Origin: Gemmatimonadota bacterium
GTDB lineage: Bacteria; Latescibacterota; UBA2968; GCA-2709665
Direction of reading: 5' to 3'
NCBI GenBank assembly: GCA_028873695.1
Contig: JAPPNU010000017.1
Span: forward strand, 110,544 to 174,543
DNA length: 64,000 nt
Part shown: positions 43,907 through 53,286 of the stretch, piece after piece
Position numbering within the stretch: position 1 is the stretch's first letter
Layout of the letters: every line of letters begins with the position of its first letter
Made by a program: the position numbers and the translations under genes
Notes under the pieces: generated by a model
Database searches by the model: none
What the model was told of the DNA's origin: nothing
The model's input: only the letters and a program-made list of their open reading frames with translations

Positions 43907-43936
43907 CGAAGACCGCTTGGAATTATAAGACAGCTT
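43907..43936 (+). repeat. Dispersed 30-bp intergenic element, copy B
   Basis: 26 of 30 bases match copy A at 3591-3620. It lies in the 104-base gap between phoH and pgpH, ending 24 bases before the pgpH start. Confidence 0.55.
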
Positions 43937-43960
43937 TTGGGATACAGGATAACCCGCTTT

Positions 43961-46276
43961 ATGATGCGTCGTCTCCGACAACTGCTTCTGTACACGGGAC
44001 TCGTGGAATCGGACGCCGCCAGTAGCGGCGACCGGGGTGCGCAATCCCGGCGCAAGCTTCGGCTGCGCCCGAAAGTTCTGTTGCGCATTGGACTCATGTT
44101 CACCCTGGTTGCCCTACTGACGTATTTTTTCCCGATTGCCAGAACGGATTTCGAACACGGCGCCTTCAGTGAGGGTACAATCGCGCCCTATGAAGTCATC
44201 GCGCCGGAAAATTTCAAGGTACTCAAGAACGAAACCGAATACGCCCGGGAAGTGGAGGCTGCCCGTGACGACGTTCTTCCGGTCGTGATCCCGAATGCGG
44301 AGGTGTCGGCTGACCGGCAGCGCGCGCTCAACCGGTTTCTGGAAGACCTGAACCGGGTGAGCGTCCTGGCCGTTCCGGACTCGGCCGCATATCACCTCCA
44401 ACAGGCCCATTCGGAAATCGGCTCGGTGTCTCAGGTAAGCCTGCGATTTCTGATCAATCAGGCAGCCAACTACCCCACCGGCTTTGAAAAACTGCGTTCG
44501 ACGGTCCGCGAATTGCTCGTATCCAGTTACGCCGCCGGCGTTCTGGACCAGGACTCTGAAGTCCTCGGCTCCGACCGCGGGGAGGTGGTCCTCGTCGAGG
44601 GGGACCGGGAGCGCCGTATTACGTCAGCTCCCATACGAGGCCTGGAATGGTATGAGCGCAGCCTGCAGGATGAAATCGACAGACAGTTTCCGCAGGGCAC
44701 GCCTGCGGAAATAAAGTCCGTGTACGAGCTTGTCGTCGTTTTTCTTACACCCAATCTCACCTACAGCGTGGAAGAAACGGAACGGCGCAGGGACGAGGCC
44801 GCAGCGAGGATCTCGCCCTATAAGGGAACCGTCCTTGGCGGCGAACGCATCGTCGACAAGCACGATCGTGTAACCCCTGAACACATGGACCAGTTGCGAT
44901 CTCTTTCCGTTCACATGAACAGAGCGATTGATCGTGTACCCTATCTGTACCAACTCCAGGTCGCCGCCCAGGCCGCCGTCAGCGCCCTGCTGATTGCCAT
45001 TCTGTTCATGTTTCTCCGGGTGTCGCGTCCAGCGGTCATTGCGTCAACGTCCAACCTCGTCCTGTTTGGCATTCTGATCGTCATGCCGTGCATGGTCGCC
45101 TCATATGCCGCAACGGTGTCCGCGGTAACCCCCTTGCTGGTGCCCGTCGCGCTTTCGGTGATGCTGGCCACCGTACTCTTCGATACCGAAGCCGGCCTGG
45201 TCGTTTCATTTGTGTGCGCCACGCTGTGCGCGAGTATCGTGGGAAGCCTTTCATTCGGCCTGATCTACCTGGTTACCGGCGCTGCCGGGGCTTACTCCGT
45301 TCGGCCGGTCAACCGCCGCAGCGATTTCTTCTACCGGTCCATCGCCTTCCTGGTTTGCGCCTACCTGCTCTCAACCCTGGCAACAGCGATCCTGCTGTTC
45401 AGCTATTCCAGCTTCGGTGAATTCTTCCAGAAAGTCAGGTGGGACCTGGTTCTGGGCACGTTCACGGCGTGCGCATCCTCCGTTCTCACCATCGGCCTCC
45501 TGCCGATCTTCGAAAGCGCATTCAGCGTGGTCACCACCTACACGCTGCTGGAGCTCTCGGACCTGAACCGGCCGCTATTGCGCAATCTGGCCATTCGGGC
45601 GCCCGGCACGTACAGCCACAGTATCATCATGGCAAGACTTTCGGAGGCGGCCGCTGAAGTCACCGGAGCCAACGGCCTGCTGGCGAGGGTGGGATGTTAC
45701 TACCATGATATCGGGAAGATGATCCGACCCCACTATTTCATCGAAAATCAGAAAGGCGTGAATCCGCACGATGAACTTCAGCCTCGTCTGAGCGCCCTGA
45801 TTCTGATCTCCCATGTGAAGGACGGCATCAGTATGGCCGAAGAGGAAGGGCTTCCCCGGGTCATCATCGACATGATATCCCAGCATCACGGTACCAGTGA
45901 AATCGCAAGCTTCAAGAAGAGCGCCCTTGAAGGCAGCGCGCCGCACGAGGTTCGCGACGCCGACTTCCGGTATCCGGGACCGAGGCCCCAGACCCGGGAG
46001 GCCGGCATTGTCAGCCTGGCCGACGCGGTCGAATCCGCAAGACGCAGCCTCAATGCCAGTACCCCCGAAGAAACCCGGAAGATGGTTCAAACGCTCGTGA
46101 AAGCCAGGTTTACCGCTGGGGAACTGGACGAATGCGACCTCACGCTCAGGGATCTTACCCGGATTCAGGAAGCATTTCTGCCGATTCTCGACGCAACATG
46201 GCACAGCCGCGTCGCCTATCCGTGGCAGCACGAGCAGAAGCGGGTTCAACCCGGGCGCAGGAAGGAAGTTCTATGA
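43961..46276 (+). CDS. pgpH: PgpH/YqfF-type 7TM-HD domain c-di-AMP phosphodiesterase
   Basis: A membrane protein of 771 residues. ATG 43961 (the first of two adjacent ATGs) is preferred to an in-frame TTG at 43937. One helix near 45-65 is followed by a ~270-residue extracytoplasmic 7TMR-HDED domain, then seven helices (about 335-545) and a cytoplasmic HD domain: GTYSHSIIMARLSEAA near 555, the metal-binding YYHDIGKM near 590, HVKDGISMA and QHHGTS further on. The family splits cyclic di-AMP to pApA. Its place between phoH and ybeY is conserved in many phyla. The stop overlaps the ybeY start (ATGA). Confidence 0.93.
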   Translation: MMRRLRQLLLYTGLVESDAASSGDRGAQSRRKLRLRPKVLLRIGLMFTLVALLTYFFPIARTDFEHGAFSEGTIAPYEVIAPENFKVLKNETEYAREVEAARDDVLPVVIPNAEVSADRQRALNRFLEDLNRVSVLAVPDSAAYHLQQAHSEIGSVSQVSLRFLINQAANYPTGFEKLRSTVRELLVSSYAAGVLDQDSEVLGSDRGEVVLVEGDRERRITSAPIRGLEWYERSLQDEIDRQFPQGTPAEIKSVYELVVVFLTPNLTYSVEETERRRDEAAARISPYKGTVLGGERIVDKHDRVTPEHMDQLRSLSVHMNRAIDRVPYLYQLQVAAQAAVSALLIAILFMFLRVSRPAVIASTSNLVLFGILIVMPCMVASYAATVSAVTPLLVPVALSVMLATVLFDTEAGLVVSFVCATLCASIVGSLSFGLIYLVTGAAGAYSVRPVNRRSDFFYRSIAFLVCAYLLSTLATAILLFSYSSFGEFFQKVRWDLVLGTFTACASSVLTIGLLPIFESAFSVVTTYTLLELSDLNRPLLRNLAIRAPGTYSHSIIMARLSEAAAEVTGANGLLARVGCYYHDIGKMIRPHYFIENQKGVNPHDELQPRLSALILISHVKDGISMAEEEGLPRVIIDMISQHHGTSEIASFKKSALEGSAPHEVRDADFRYPGPRPQTREAGIVSLADAVESARRSLNASTPEETRKMVQTLVKARFTAGELDECDLTLRDLTRIQEAFLPILDATWHSRVAYPWQHEQKRVQPGRRKEVL

Positions 46277-46725
46277 CCCGGGTCCGCATCGAGCAGGAGA
46301 CGCCGCTTCCCGAAGCCTGTAGCCCGACGGACCTCGTATTCCTTCTCGAAAGCGTGCTTGAGGAACACGGCGCCGACGGCACGGTTACGCTGGTTCTGGC
46401 CGACGACGCGACGCTATGCCGTCTGAACGGGCAGTTCAAGGACGCCTCAGAGCCGACGGATGTTCTTTCGTTCAATCTGGCCGATCCGGTCCATCCCGAT
46501 TGCAGCGATCTGGGTGAAGTCTACATTTCCATGGATCGTGCTGTAATACAGGCCCGAGAAGGTTCACGTCGCCTGTCCGATGAAATCGCCTGGCTCGCCA
46601 TACACGGAATCCTGCATCTGCTGGGGTACCGACACGACTCACCCGGGTCCGCCGCCTCGATGCGAGGCAGGGAAAAAGAGTATATCGCCCGGTTTCAAGC
46701 AGGCAAACACCTGAAAGGAGTGTGA
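46273..46725 (+). CDS. ybeY: Endoribonuclease YbeY (rRNA maturation factor)
   Basis: A 150-residue metalloprotein coupled to pgpH through ATGA at 46273. LSFNLADP near 70 and GEVYISMDRA near 85 are family blocks, and the zinc site is HGILHLLGYRHD near 118; the usual D before the third histidine (GYDH) is arginine here, but all three histidines are present. YbeY takes part in 16S rRNA 3' maturation and ribosome quality control. The C-terminal extension is short. The long open frame upstream of the ATG is a shadow of pgpH. Confidence 0.93.
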   Translation: MTRVRIEQETPLPEACSPTDLVFLLESVLEEHGADGTVTLVLADDATLCRLNGQFKDASEPTDVLSFNLADPVHPDCSDLGEVYISMDRAVIQAREGSRRLSDEIAWLAIHGILHLLGYRHDSPGSAASMRGREKEYIARFQAGKHLKGV

Positions 46726-46732
46726 GTCCATT

Positions 46733-48022
46733 TTGGATGACTCCGAGTGGTTGGCCGCACTCGTCGCGGGCGGTTCTCTGGTGGTTACCGCGCTGATCGC
46801 CAGACTGGGCGCGATCGGCAGCACGATTTCACGGGCGACGCTTGAACGCCTCCGCGACGAAGCCGTACCGCGCGCGAATCTCCTGCTGTCGATGTACCGC
46901 ACAAGATATGCCCTGGGCATGACGGTCTCGTTTGGACAGTCCCTGTCCATTGCGGTTGGTGCGCTTGCGTTCACGTTCCTCGCCAGATTCGGATTGGGCG
47001 AATTCGCCTGGCCGCTTCTTCGAGACCTTCTGAGCATCGCCGCGTTTGTACTCGTCTCTCTGCTGATCGCGAATGCAATCTCCTTCTACAAGCGCGAAGA
47101 GGGTTCCGACCGGCCCCTGCCGTACCTGATCGCCATTTACTATCCACTGTATGCGCTGCTACTGACCCCCGCGTTGCTCCTGCTGAAAACACGGAGTATT
47201 TTTGTAAGCGAAACCGATACGAGGGCGATCAAGGAGGAAGAGCTGCGGCAGATCGTGGAAACCGAAACCGAGGAAGGCACCATAGAAGAGGAAGAACGGG
47301 ACATGATCGCCGGCATTTTCGAGTTCGGCGACACCACCGTCAAGGAGGTGATGGTGCCGCGCATCGATATGGTGTGCGCCGAGATCTCCTCCAGACCGGA
47401 GGAAATTCTGGCCCTGATTCAGGAGAGGCGGCATTCCCGAATTCCCATATACCGCGAACGCGTGGACCATATCGAAGGCGTGGTTTACGCCAAGGACCTG
47501 CTCGAGCTTCTGAGCACGGGACAGGCCTGGACGCCCGAGAACGCCATGCGAAAACCGTATTTCGCACCTGAAAACAAGAAGATCGCGGAGTTAATGCGAG
47601 AGTTCAAGACCAACAAAGTGCATATGGCGATCGTCATCAATGAATTCGGCGGCACTTCCGGGCTGGTTACGCTCGAAGATCTCATAGAAGAGATCGTAGG
47701 CGAAATTCACGACGAATACGACGAGGAAGAGCAGCTGTTCCACTGGGACGAAGACGGGCACGTGCTGGTTGCCGACGCACGACTCGATATAGACGATCTC
47801 AACCTGATCCTGAACATAGAACTTCCACGAGACGGATACGAAACCCTGGGGGGGTTCATCTACAACCACCTGGGTCGGGTACCGGGTCCGGCCGAGACGT
47901 TTATGTTTGAAAACCTCACCCTGTGGATCGAGGAAGTGATCGGCCAGCGCATTACCACGGTTCGGATCGTCAAGCAGGAGCCCGACAGAAACAAGCAGGA
48001 CGAAACCCAAGAAATCGCTTGA
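46733..48022 (+). CDS. CorC/HlyC family CBS-domain membrane protein (hemolysin family)
   Basis: A 429-residue protein starting at TTG 46733, twelve bases after AGGAG. A DUF21/CNNM transmembrane domain covers residues ~1-150 (helices near 8-28, 65-85, 95-118, 130-150). An acidic helix and two CBS motifs follow: FGDTTVKEVMVPRIDM near 200 and ENAMRKPYFAPENKKI near 265, with FGGTSGLVTLEDLIEEIVGEI (about 303-323) as the usual end of the pair. Residues ~340-415 are the CorC_HlyC domain. Members export magnesium or cobalt or regulate such export, and relatives lie next to ybeY in many genomes. Confidence 0.92.
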   Translation: MDDSEWLAALVAGGSLVVTALIARLGAIGSTISRATLERLRDEAVPRANLLLSMYRTRYALGMTVSFGQSLSIAVGALAFTFLARFGLGEFAWPLLRDLLSIAAFVLVSLLIANAISFYKREEGSDRPLPYLIAIYYPLYALLLTPALLLLKTRSIFVSETDTRAIKEEELRQIVETETEEGTIEEEERDMIAGIFEFGDTTVKEVMVPRIDMVCAEISSRPEEILALIQERRHSRIPIYRERVDHIEGVVYAKDLLELLSTGQAWTPENAMRKPYFAPENKKIAELMREFKTNKVHMAIVINEFGGTSGLVTLEDLIEEIVGEIHDEYDEEEQLFHWDEDGHVLVADARLDIDDLNLILNIELPRDGYETLGGFIYNHLGRVPGPAETFMFENLTLWIEEVIGQRITTVRIVKQEPDRNKQDETQEIA

Positions 48023-48046
48023 CAAAACGTCCCGGATTGATACATT
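48019..48046 (+). promoter_or_regulatory. Promoter for tRNA-fMet
   Basis: A consensus TTGACA (48019-48024) overlaps the stop codon of the CorC-type gene and is followed after 16 bases by TACATT (48041-48046), 24 bases before the tRNA. Confidence 0.6.
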
Positions 48047-48069
48047 TCCATATGTGGGACATAAGTGGT

Positions 48070-48146
<77 letters not shown>

Positions 48147-48158
48147 AAAAATCAAGAG

Positions 48159-48186
48159 GGAGGCCGTTTTCTTTCGGCCTCCTTTT
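48159..48186 (+). terminator. Rho-independent terminator after tRNA-fMet
   Basis: GGAGGCCG pairs perfectly with CGGCCTCC across an 8-base loop and is followed by TTTT. Confidence 0.88.
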
Positions 48187-48447
48187 GCGTACCTGATTCA
48201 GAAACAGGAACTTACATGGGTGGACAGGATAAAAAACCAGTAACTGTAAGAACACAATTAACAACGAGTATTGCCGATGGAGGCATCCACGAACGACCGT
48301 GTAACACCCCTTCCCCGCAGTTTTACATGCCTCTCCCCTACCCTGCCGAACCGACTAACAATACCCTACACCAATCCGCTTAACGCCGCACGTTTGAGCA
48401 ACCGTGTGTGAAGGTGGGGCGGACACTCCTGTCTGCCCGATTCCATT

Positions 48448-48510
48448 GTCATCCTGAGGACTCGCCCTGAGCCTGTCGAAGGGTGCCCCCCAGGCCGACG
48501 AAGGATCTCC
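48448..48510 (-). repeat. Intergenic repeat containing CTTCGACAGGCTCAGG
   Basis: Read on the minus strand it contains the words GATCCTTCGTCGGCCTGG, CACCCTTCGACAGGCTCAGG and GTCCTCAGGATGAC. This kind of sequence is spread through intergenic DNA of many environmental bacteria and gives misleading short open frames. Confidence 0.6.
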
Positions 48511-48652
48511 TACAGCATGGAATCGTCCCCTTGCCATCTGCGCGGCTCGATACCTGAGTGGCAGCACGTCCCCTCCCCCTTCGCTCTGCTCTGAATGACA
48601 TGACGAACGGGAACCGTCGTGGCAATGCACCCGTCAATTGCCGACGCAGGCA

Positions 48653-48678
48653 GGGCGCCCACAAGGGTCGCCCCTACA
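48653..48678. repeat. GGGCG-ACAAGGG-CGCCCC hairpin repeat, copy 1
   Basis: GGGCGCCCACAAGGGTCGCCCCTACA has self-pairing ends (GGGCG with CGCCC). A diverged copy lies at 49294-49318. Confidence 0.6.
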
Positions 48679-48807
48679 CGTCGGGCGGCGTGTCAGCATA
48701 CGTGAAAGTCAACGGTCGTACGCCGGCACACAATGTGTTTCGCCTATATAAACGTGAGAAAATCGTGGGTTTATGGGCGAATACGATTCGCAAAAGAAAA
48801 AACGAAC

Positions 48808-48840
48808 GGGCGCCCGGTATTTCCGCGGCGCCCTTTTTTG
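48808..48840 (+). terminator. Rho-independent terminator-like hairpin
   Basis: GGGCGCC and GGCGCCC form a 7-bp stem with a 12-base loop, followed by TTTTTT. It lies before the stop of the convergent XRE gene and may serve that gene or an unseen short transcript from the left. Confidence 0.6.
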
Positions 48841-48882
48841 GAGTTACTCCGTTTCTGTGAACGGATTCCGCTATTCAGCCCG

Positions 48883-49203
48883 CTACTTTTGCACTACCTC
48901 TTGTTGTCCTTCGCCAGGTACGAATTTTATCTCGATCCGTTGATTCAATGCGATCGCGATTCTTTGAAGCATCGTAAGAGAATGACCTTCATAATTTGCA
49001 TCTTCGAGCCGTGCAATTACGGGCTGTTTTGAACCGATCAATTCCGCCAGTTCAGTCTGCGTCAAGCCTACCCTCTTTCTGGCTTTATATTTCAGACGGG
49101 CAACTTCTGTGTTGACTGTCTCCTCTGCGATCATTTGCTGCAATTCTTCATCATCTCCTGTTACATCATCCAGAATTCGAATTGCATCTCTTGTCTTAGC
49201 CAT
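48883..49203 (-). CDS. XRE-type helix-turn-helix protein, HigA-like antitoxin
   Basis: A 106-residue protein; ATG 49203 has AAGGAG nine bases upstream. The N-terminal half is acidic and helical (DDEELQQMIAEETVNTEVARL at about 13-33). The helix-turn-helix is RVGLTQTELAELIGSKQPVIARLED at about 42-66, a typical XRE domain, and LTMLQRIAIALNQRIEIKFVP follows. Proteins of this form are usually antitoxins of HigB/RelE-type toxins and repress their own operon. No toxin gene is found on either side: the upstream 590 bases are non-coding and repeat-bearing, so it looks like an orphan or a remnant of a toxin-antitoxin locus. Confidence 0.8.
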   Translation of the reverse strand: MAKTRDAIRILDDVTGDDEELQQMIAEETVNTEVARLKYKARKRVGLTQTELAELIGSKQPVIARLEDANYEGHSLTMLQRIAIALNQRIEIKFVPGEGQQEVVQK

Positions 49204-49792
49204 TGGTCTCGTCTCCTTCAAACAAATGCTGATCAGGTTTTGATTCAAAGCTTCTCCTCCGCCCCACTGCGCGATCCAACCGTCGATAAAGACGGGCACC
49301 CACAAGGGATGCCCCTACGCGCTGTGTGCCGTCATTGACGGATGCGCGAGATTGCGGCGGACGCGGGCTTGTCTGCCACGTTGGCTTCTGATGTATTTGC
49401 GACTCGTACACCCCACCCTATCCACCCAGCAACGCCAGAAAATCCCGTCTGAGCCGTTCACGTGCGTCTCTGACTGTCGACTCCAGGTTAATCTTCCGTT
49501 CGCGGTCGTCCGGTTCGCATTTTGAACGATTGACACCTTGCCGCATTTTCCTTTGACATTATATTTTATAGAAACCGCTCTGGGGATTACCACACGACGT
49601 CGAGACAGTGCGTGTCGTCCCTGCGGGATCCTTCCCTACCTCCCCGGAAACAAAGCCCAGCCCCGGACCGCTCTCAGGCGCCGATCCCGGCAGGGATCAG
49701 GCCGCCGACTGACAAACCTCCATGTAGACTGAATACGAGAGCAACGCCTTCTGTGTTTTCACTCCGCTGTCTCGGGACAGGAGATTTCCGCT
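49204..49792. other. Intergenic region without convincing genes
   Basis: The 589 bases include hairpin repeat copy 2 (49294-49318), an AT-rich patch at 49551-49572 and, on the minus strand, a 42-codon frame (49418-49546) of doubtful status. The end has the leader of the TonB receptor gene. Confidence 0.5.
49294..49318. repeat. GGGCA-ACAAGGG-TGCCCC hairpin repeat, copy 2
   Basis: GGGCACCCACAAGGGATGCCCCTAC matches copy 1 with compensating changes in both arms (GGGCA pairing with TGCCC), showing that the hairpin is kept. Confidence 0.6.
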
Positions 49793-52648
49793 ATGCAGAT
49801 CCAACTCAAGCTCCTTCGGTTCGTCTTGGTTCTCTCTCTAGTGGGCAGCGCGTTCGCATTCCAGGCGTCCGCCGATGAATCCAACGATGTCGAGGAAGGC
49901 ACCGAAGCGGAAGAAACTGCCGAAGAAGAGCTGATTGTCTACGAAATGGATGCCATCACCGTCACCGGGTCTCGGATCAAGAGCGAAGATCAGCTTACCG
50001 CCGCCCCTGTGATCGTCATGTCGAGGGATGAAATCAAGGTGCGGGGCCTGGCCTCCATAGGAGACGTCCTGCAGACCCTGACTGTTCAGTCCAATGCCGT
50101 CAATACCCAGGCCAACAACGGCGGAGACGGCTCTACCCGTATCAGTCTCCGGGGGTTGGGCGCTCATCGAACGCTGGTGCTGCTCAACGGACGCCGATTC
50201 GTACCTGGAGGTACGGGCGCCAATTCATCCGTCGATCTCAACGCCATTCCCGCTTCCGCCGTTGAGCGCGTGGAAGTGCTGAAGGACGGCGCGTCGGCCG
50301 TATATGGTTCGGACGCGGTCGGGGGCGTCGTCAATGTCATTACGAGGGCCGAGACCGAGGCACTCGAATTCGAAATCTATCGGGGTGTCGCGGGCGCGGG
50401 CGACGGCGAGACGCTGGATATCAGCGTGACCGCCGGTCTGAAGAGCGAGAAAGGCAGCGTCCTGTTTTCGGCCGGCTACCACAATCAGGGTCCCGTATGG
50501 ACCGGCGACCGGCCCTTCAGTGCCGAAGACAAGACGTACGACTGGGAAACAAACGACGGTACCTACGCCGCCAGCGGCAGTTCGGCCACCCCGGAAGGAC
50601 TCATCATCGACCGGACGGACGACCCCGGCAACGATGCGTGGCAGGCCGTGGTTTCCGCTGCCGGCGAAAACGCCGGCGACTACCACCGCGACCCGAACGC
50701 CGGCTGGCGCCCGTTCAACTGGGCGGGCAATTCCTCGGACGGCAGCGGCGACCTTTACAATTATCAGCCTGAAAACTACCTCTATACGCCCCAGACCCGG
50801 TATTCGACCTTTCTCAGCGGTTCGTATGAATTCGCAACGAGCGCGAATGGCTTCTTCGAGGTTTCGTATACCAACCGGCAGTCCGACCAGAAACTCGCCC
50901 CTACCCCCCTCTTCATCATCAGTGAAGGCCTCTCCGTATCTTCCACGAATATCTACAATGAATTCGGCCGTGAGTTTTACGACGTTCGCCGCCGGTTTGT
51001 GGAAGCGGGCAACAGGAATTTTCTTCAGGATATCAACACCTATCGAATTGTGCTGGGTGTGGAATATCCGCTTCTGGACTTCGAGAGCGACGTCTCGTTC
51101 ACGTACGGGCGCAGTGAGGGTACGAATATCAACGAGGGTCGATTTGTCCGCAGCCGTCTTGCACACGCGCTGGGGCCGGAGGAGGAGTGCGCCGCGATCG
51201 ACGACTGCGTGCCGCTGGATCTGCTGCACGGCCCCGGCACCATCACCCAGGAAATGTTGAACTACATCCAGTATACGGGCATCGCCACGGGCTATTCAAA
51301 GCAGAAGATCCTTCAGTTGAACGTGACCGGACAGCTCGCCGAATTGCCGGCCGGGCCCCTGGGCGTGGCAGCGGGCGTATCTTCCCGCTGGGAGGCCGGC
51401 GCCTATCTTCCCGATCCGGTAACGAGATCGGGAAATACGACCGGGAACAAACAGGAAGCGACCGAAGGCGCCTATTCGGTGAGGGCGCTCTACGGCGAGG
51501 CATCCGTGCCGGTCTACCGAGCGGAAGATACGGGCCTGGACCTGACGACGGCAGGCAGGGCATTCGATTACGACACCTTCGGCAGCGGCTTCACGTACGA
51601 GGCGGGCGCCAGGTGCGAACTTCCACGCGGGCTGACGCTCCGGGCCACGGTATCGAACGCATTTCGCGCGCCCGGCATCGCCGAGATGTTCCTCGGCCAG
51701 AGCGATGCCTTCCCGCTGGTAAGCGATCCGTGCAGCGTGGTCGACGAAGCGGGCAACACCCGGACGTTGTCAGCAGAGCAACGGAGGAACTGCGCGGCAG
51801 CCGGCGTCCCGGCCGACTTCGAAGACTCCCGCGCGCAGTTGCGCGCCAAGATCGGCGGCTCGACCGACCTGGACCCGGAAACCGCCGCCATGATTACGGC
51901 CGGGCTGGTTTACCGTCCTGAATACGTCGAGAACCTGGATATCACCATCAGTTACTATACCAATAAAATCGAGAATGTGATCGGGGCGCTGCCCGCGGGT
52001 CTCATTCTGAGCAACTGCTATTCCCAGGAAACGCCGTCTTACTGCGATCAGATCGTGCGGGACCCGAACACGAAGCTGATTACGACAATCTTTTCGCAGG
52101 GCGACAACGTGGGCGAAACCGAAACCAGCGGGTTGGACATCGAACTGGATTACCGGGTCGACACGCCGCTGGGATTTCTGACGACCCGCACGGAGAGCAA
52201 TCTGCTGTTCAAATACGAGCAGCTTGTTCCGGCCCCCGGCGGCCTGGAACTGGTGAAGGGAAGGGGTTACTACGATCTGGGTGTCTTCCCCAGGTGGCGG
52301 CATGCGCTTACGGCGGGGTTGAGCCAACCGCGCGTCTCCATCGGTCTGAATCTGAAGTACGTCGGCGGTTTCCTTGAGTGCGAAGACGACGACTGCAAGG
52401 GCCTGTACCGCGAAGACGTGTCGGAAACGCCCGTGAGCCGCAGGGTCAGCTCAAACAGCATATTGGGTGTATACGGAACGTATAGACTGGGTACTCGTGC
52501 GGGGGCGTCCGTATTGACCGTTGGCGTCAACAACGTCTTCAATCAAAAGCCTGCGGTGATATTCAACGGCTTTCTCGGCACTTCGGACGCCAGTACCTAC
52601 GATTTCATGGGCAGATACGTGTACGTGCGCCTTTCGCACTACCTGTAG
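49793..52648 (+). CDS. TonB-dependent outer membrane receptor
   Basis: A 951-residue receptor. AGGAG precedes ATG 49793. Residues 1-27 are a Sec signal peptide (FQASA cleavage region), then an acidic linker rich in glutamate (about 28-50) and a TonB-box-like DAITVTGSRI near 52-61. The plug domain (about 65-190) has APVIVMSRDEIKVRG, ISLRGLGAHRTLVLLNGRR and VERVEVLKDGASAVYGSDA, ending in GGVVNVITR. The remainder is a 22-strand barrel finishing in a C-terminal aromatic strand (GRYVYVRLSHYL). The RGLG and LNGRR blocks resemble receptors for carbohydrates or oligopeptides rather than siderophores. There is no SusD partner. The ligand is unknown. Confidence 0.95.
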   Translation: MQIQLKLLRFVLVLSLVGSAFAFQASADESNDVEEGTEAEETAEEELIVYEMDAITVTGSRIKSEDQLTAAPVIVMSRDEIKVRGLASIGDVLQTLTVQSNAVNTQANNGGDGSTRISLRGLGAHRTLVLLNGRRFVPGGTGANSSVDLNAIPASAVERVEVLKDGASAVYGSDAVGGVVNVITRAETEALEFEIYRGVAGAGDGETLDISVTAGLKSEKGSVLFSAGYHNQGPVWTGDRPFSAEDKTYDWETNDGTYAASGSSATPEGLIIDRTDDPGNDAWQAVVSAAGENAGDYHRDPNAGWRPFNWAGNSSDGSGDLYNYQPENYLYTPQTRYSTFLSGSYEFATSANGFFEVSYTNRQSDQKLAPTPLFIISEGLSVSSTNIYNEFGREFYDVRRRFVEAGNRNFLQDINTYRIVLGVEYPLLDFESDVSFTYGRSEGTNINEGRFVRSRLAHALGPEEECAAIDDCVPLDLLHGPGTITQEMLNYIQYTGIATGYSKQKILQLNVTGQLAELPAGPLGVAAGVSSRWEAGAYLPDPVTRSGNTTGNKQEATEGAYSVRALYGEASVPVYRAEDTGLDLTTAGRAFDYDTFGSGFTYEAGARCELPRGLTLRATVSNAFRAPGIAEMFLGQSDAFPLVSDPCSVVDEAGNTRTLSAEQRRNCAAAGVPADFEDSRAQLRAKIGGSTDLDPETAAMITAGLVYRPEYVENLDITISYYTNKIENVIGALPAGLILSNCYSQETPSYCDQIVRDPNTKLITTIFSQGDNVGETETSGLDIELDYRVDTPLGFLTTRTESNLLFKYEQLVPAPGGLELVKGRGYYDLGVFPRWRHALTAGLSQPRVSIGLNLKYVGGFLECEDDDCKGLYREDVSETPVSRRVSSNSILGVYGTYRLGTRAGASVLTVGVNNVFNQKPAVIFNGFLGTSDASTYDFMGRYVYVRLSHYL

Positions 52649-52944
52649 GGCTCGATCACCGTCAGGCCTGGGCCGATGCAACAAGCCTTCATCTAATACC
52701 GGAATTCCTCCACCCTCCGCAGTCTGTCCGCAACGGCAAAAACAAGCAAACTCTCGTAAGGTCGAGTACGTGCCCCCCACGCGCACGCCGGTGCGGCGCC
52801 TTCGCAGCCTGCGTTCTCCCTGACTTCAGAAAGCCGCTATTGTACAAACGGTATTGACGGACTCCATCCGTTTTGTGATATTCCCAATGTGGATAATACC
52901 AGGCCGGATGAGTCTGCCGTTCAAGTCTTGAACGAGCCGAAACA

Positions 52945-53250
52945 ATGAACCCGACAATATCGATATCCAAGAATGCTCTCGCTGTTTTCTGCCAAGCGCA
53001 CGGGATCAAGCGCCTCGCGGTCTATGGCTCAGCACTGAGACTGGACTTCGGTCCAGAGAGCGACATCGATGTACTCGTCGAATTCTATCCAGACCGAATA
53101 CCCGGGCTGCTCGGCGTAGCCGGAATGGAACTGGAGTTATCCCAGTTGTTCCCGGGACGAAAGGTGGACATGCCGACGCCCGAGGATCTTAGCCCATATT
53201 TCAGGCAGGAGGTTCTGGATACGGCGGAAGTTCAATATGAACAGGGTTAA
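52945..53250 (+). CDS. MNT-type nucleotidyltransferase domain protein
   Basis: A 101-residue minimal nucleotidyltransferase. LAVYGSALRLDFGPESDIDVLVEF (about residues 24-47) has the GSxxR-like G-S pair and the D-x-D of the metal site. These proteins are usually MntA antitoxins that AMPylate the HEPN toxin (DUF86 protein) encoded next to them. Downstream is a CreD-like membrane protein and upstream a TonB receptor, so no HEPN gene is present. The 296 bases before it hold nothing recognisable. Confidence 0.85.
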   Translation: MNPTISISKNALAVFCQAHGIKRLAVYGSALRLDFGPESDIDVLVEFYPDRIPGLLGVAGMELELSQLFPGRKVDMPTPEDLSPYFRQEVLDTAEVQYEQG

Positions 53251-53286
53251 CAATACTCCTCTCGTATACTGACTTCGGGGCGTTAC

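Larger units (their letters stand above)
48187..48882. other. Repeat-rich intergenic region without genes
   Basis: About 700 bases with stop codons in all frames except short repeat-derived frames. It contains the CTTCGACAGGCTCAGG-type repeat (48448-48510), a stretch similar in style at 48575-48603 (TTCGCTCTGCTCTGAATGACAT), the GGGC-CCACAAGGG hairpin (48653-48678) and a terminator at 48808-48840. Confidence 0.6.

Noticed and set aside
48355..48664. Two short minus-strand open frames
   Set aside because: They are made of the CTTCGACAGG-type repeat and not of a protein family.
49418..49546. 42-codon minus-strand frame starting MRQGVNRSKCE
   Set aside because: It has a composition like a coding helix (RDARERLRRDFLALL) and could be a remnant of a lost gene, but it is too short and has only a purine run too close to the ATG; not supported as a gene.
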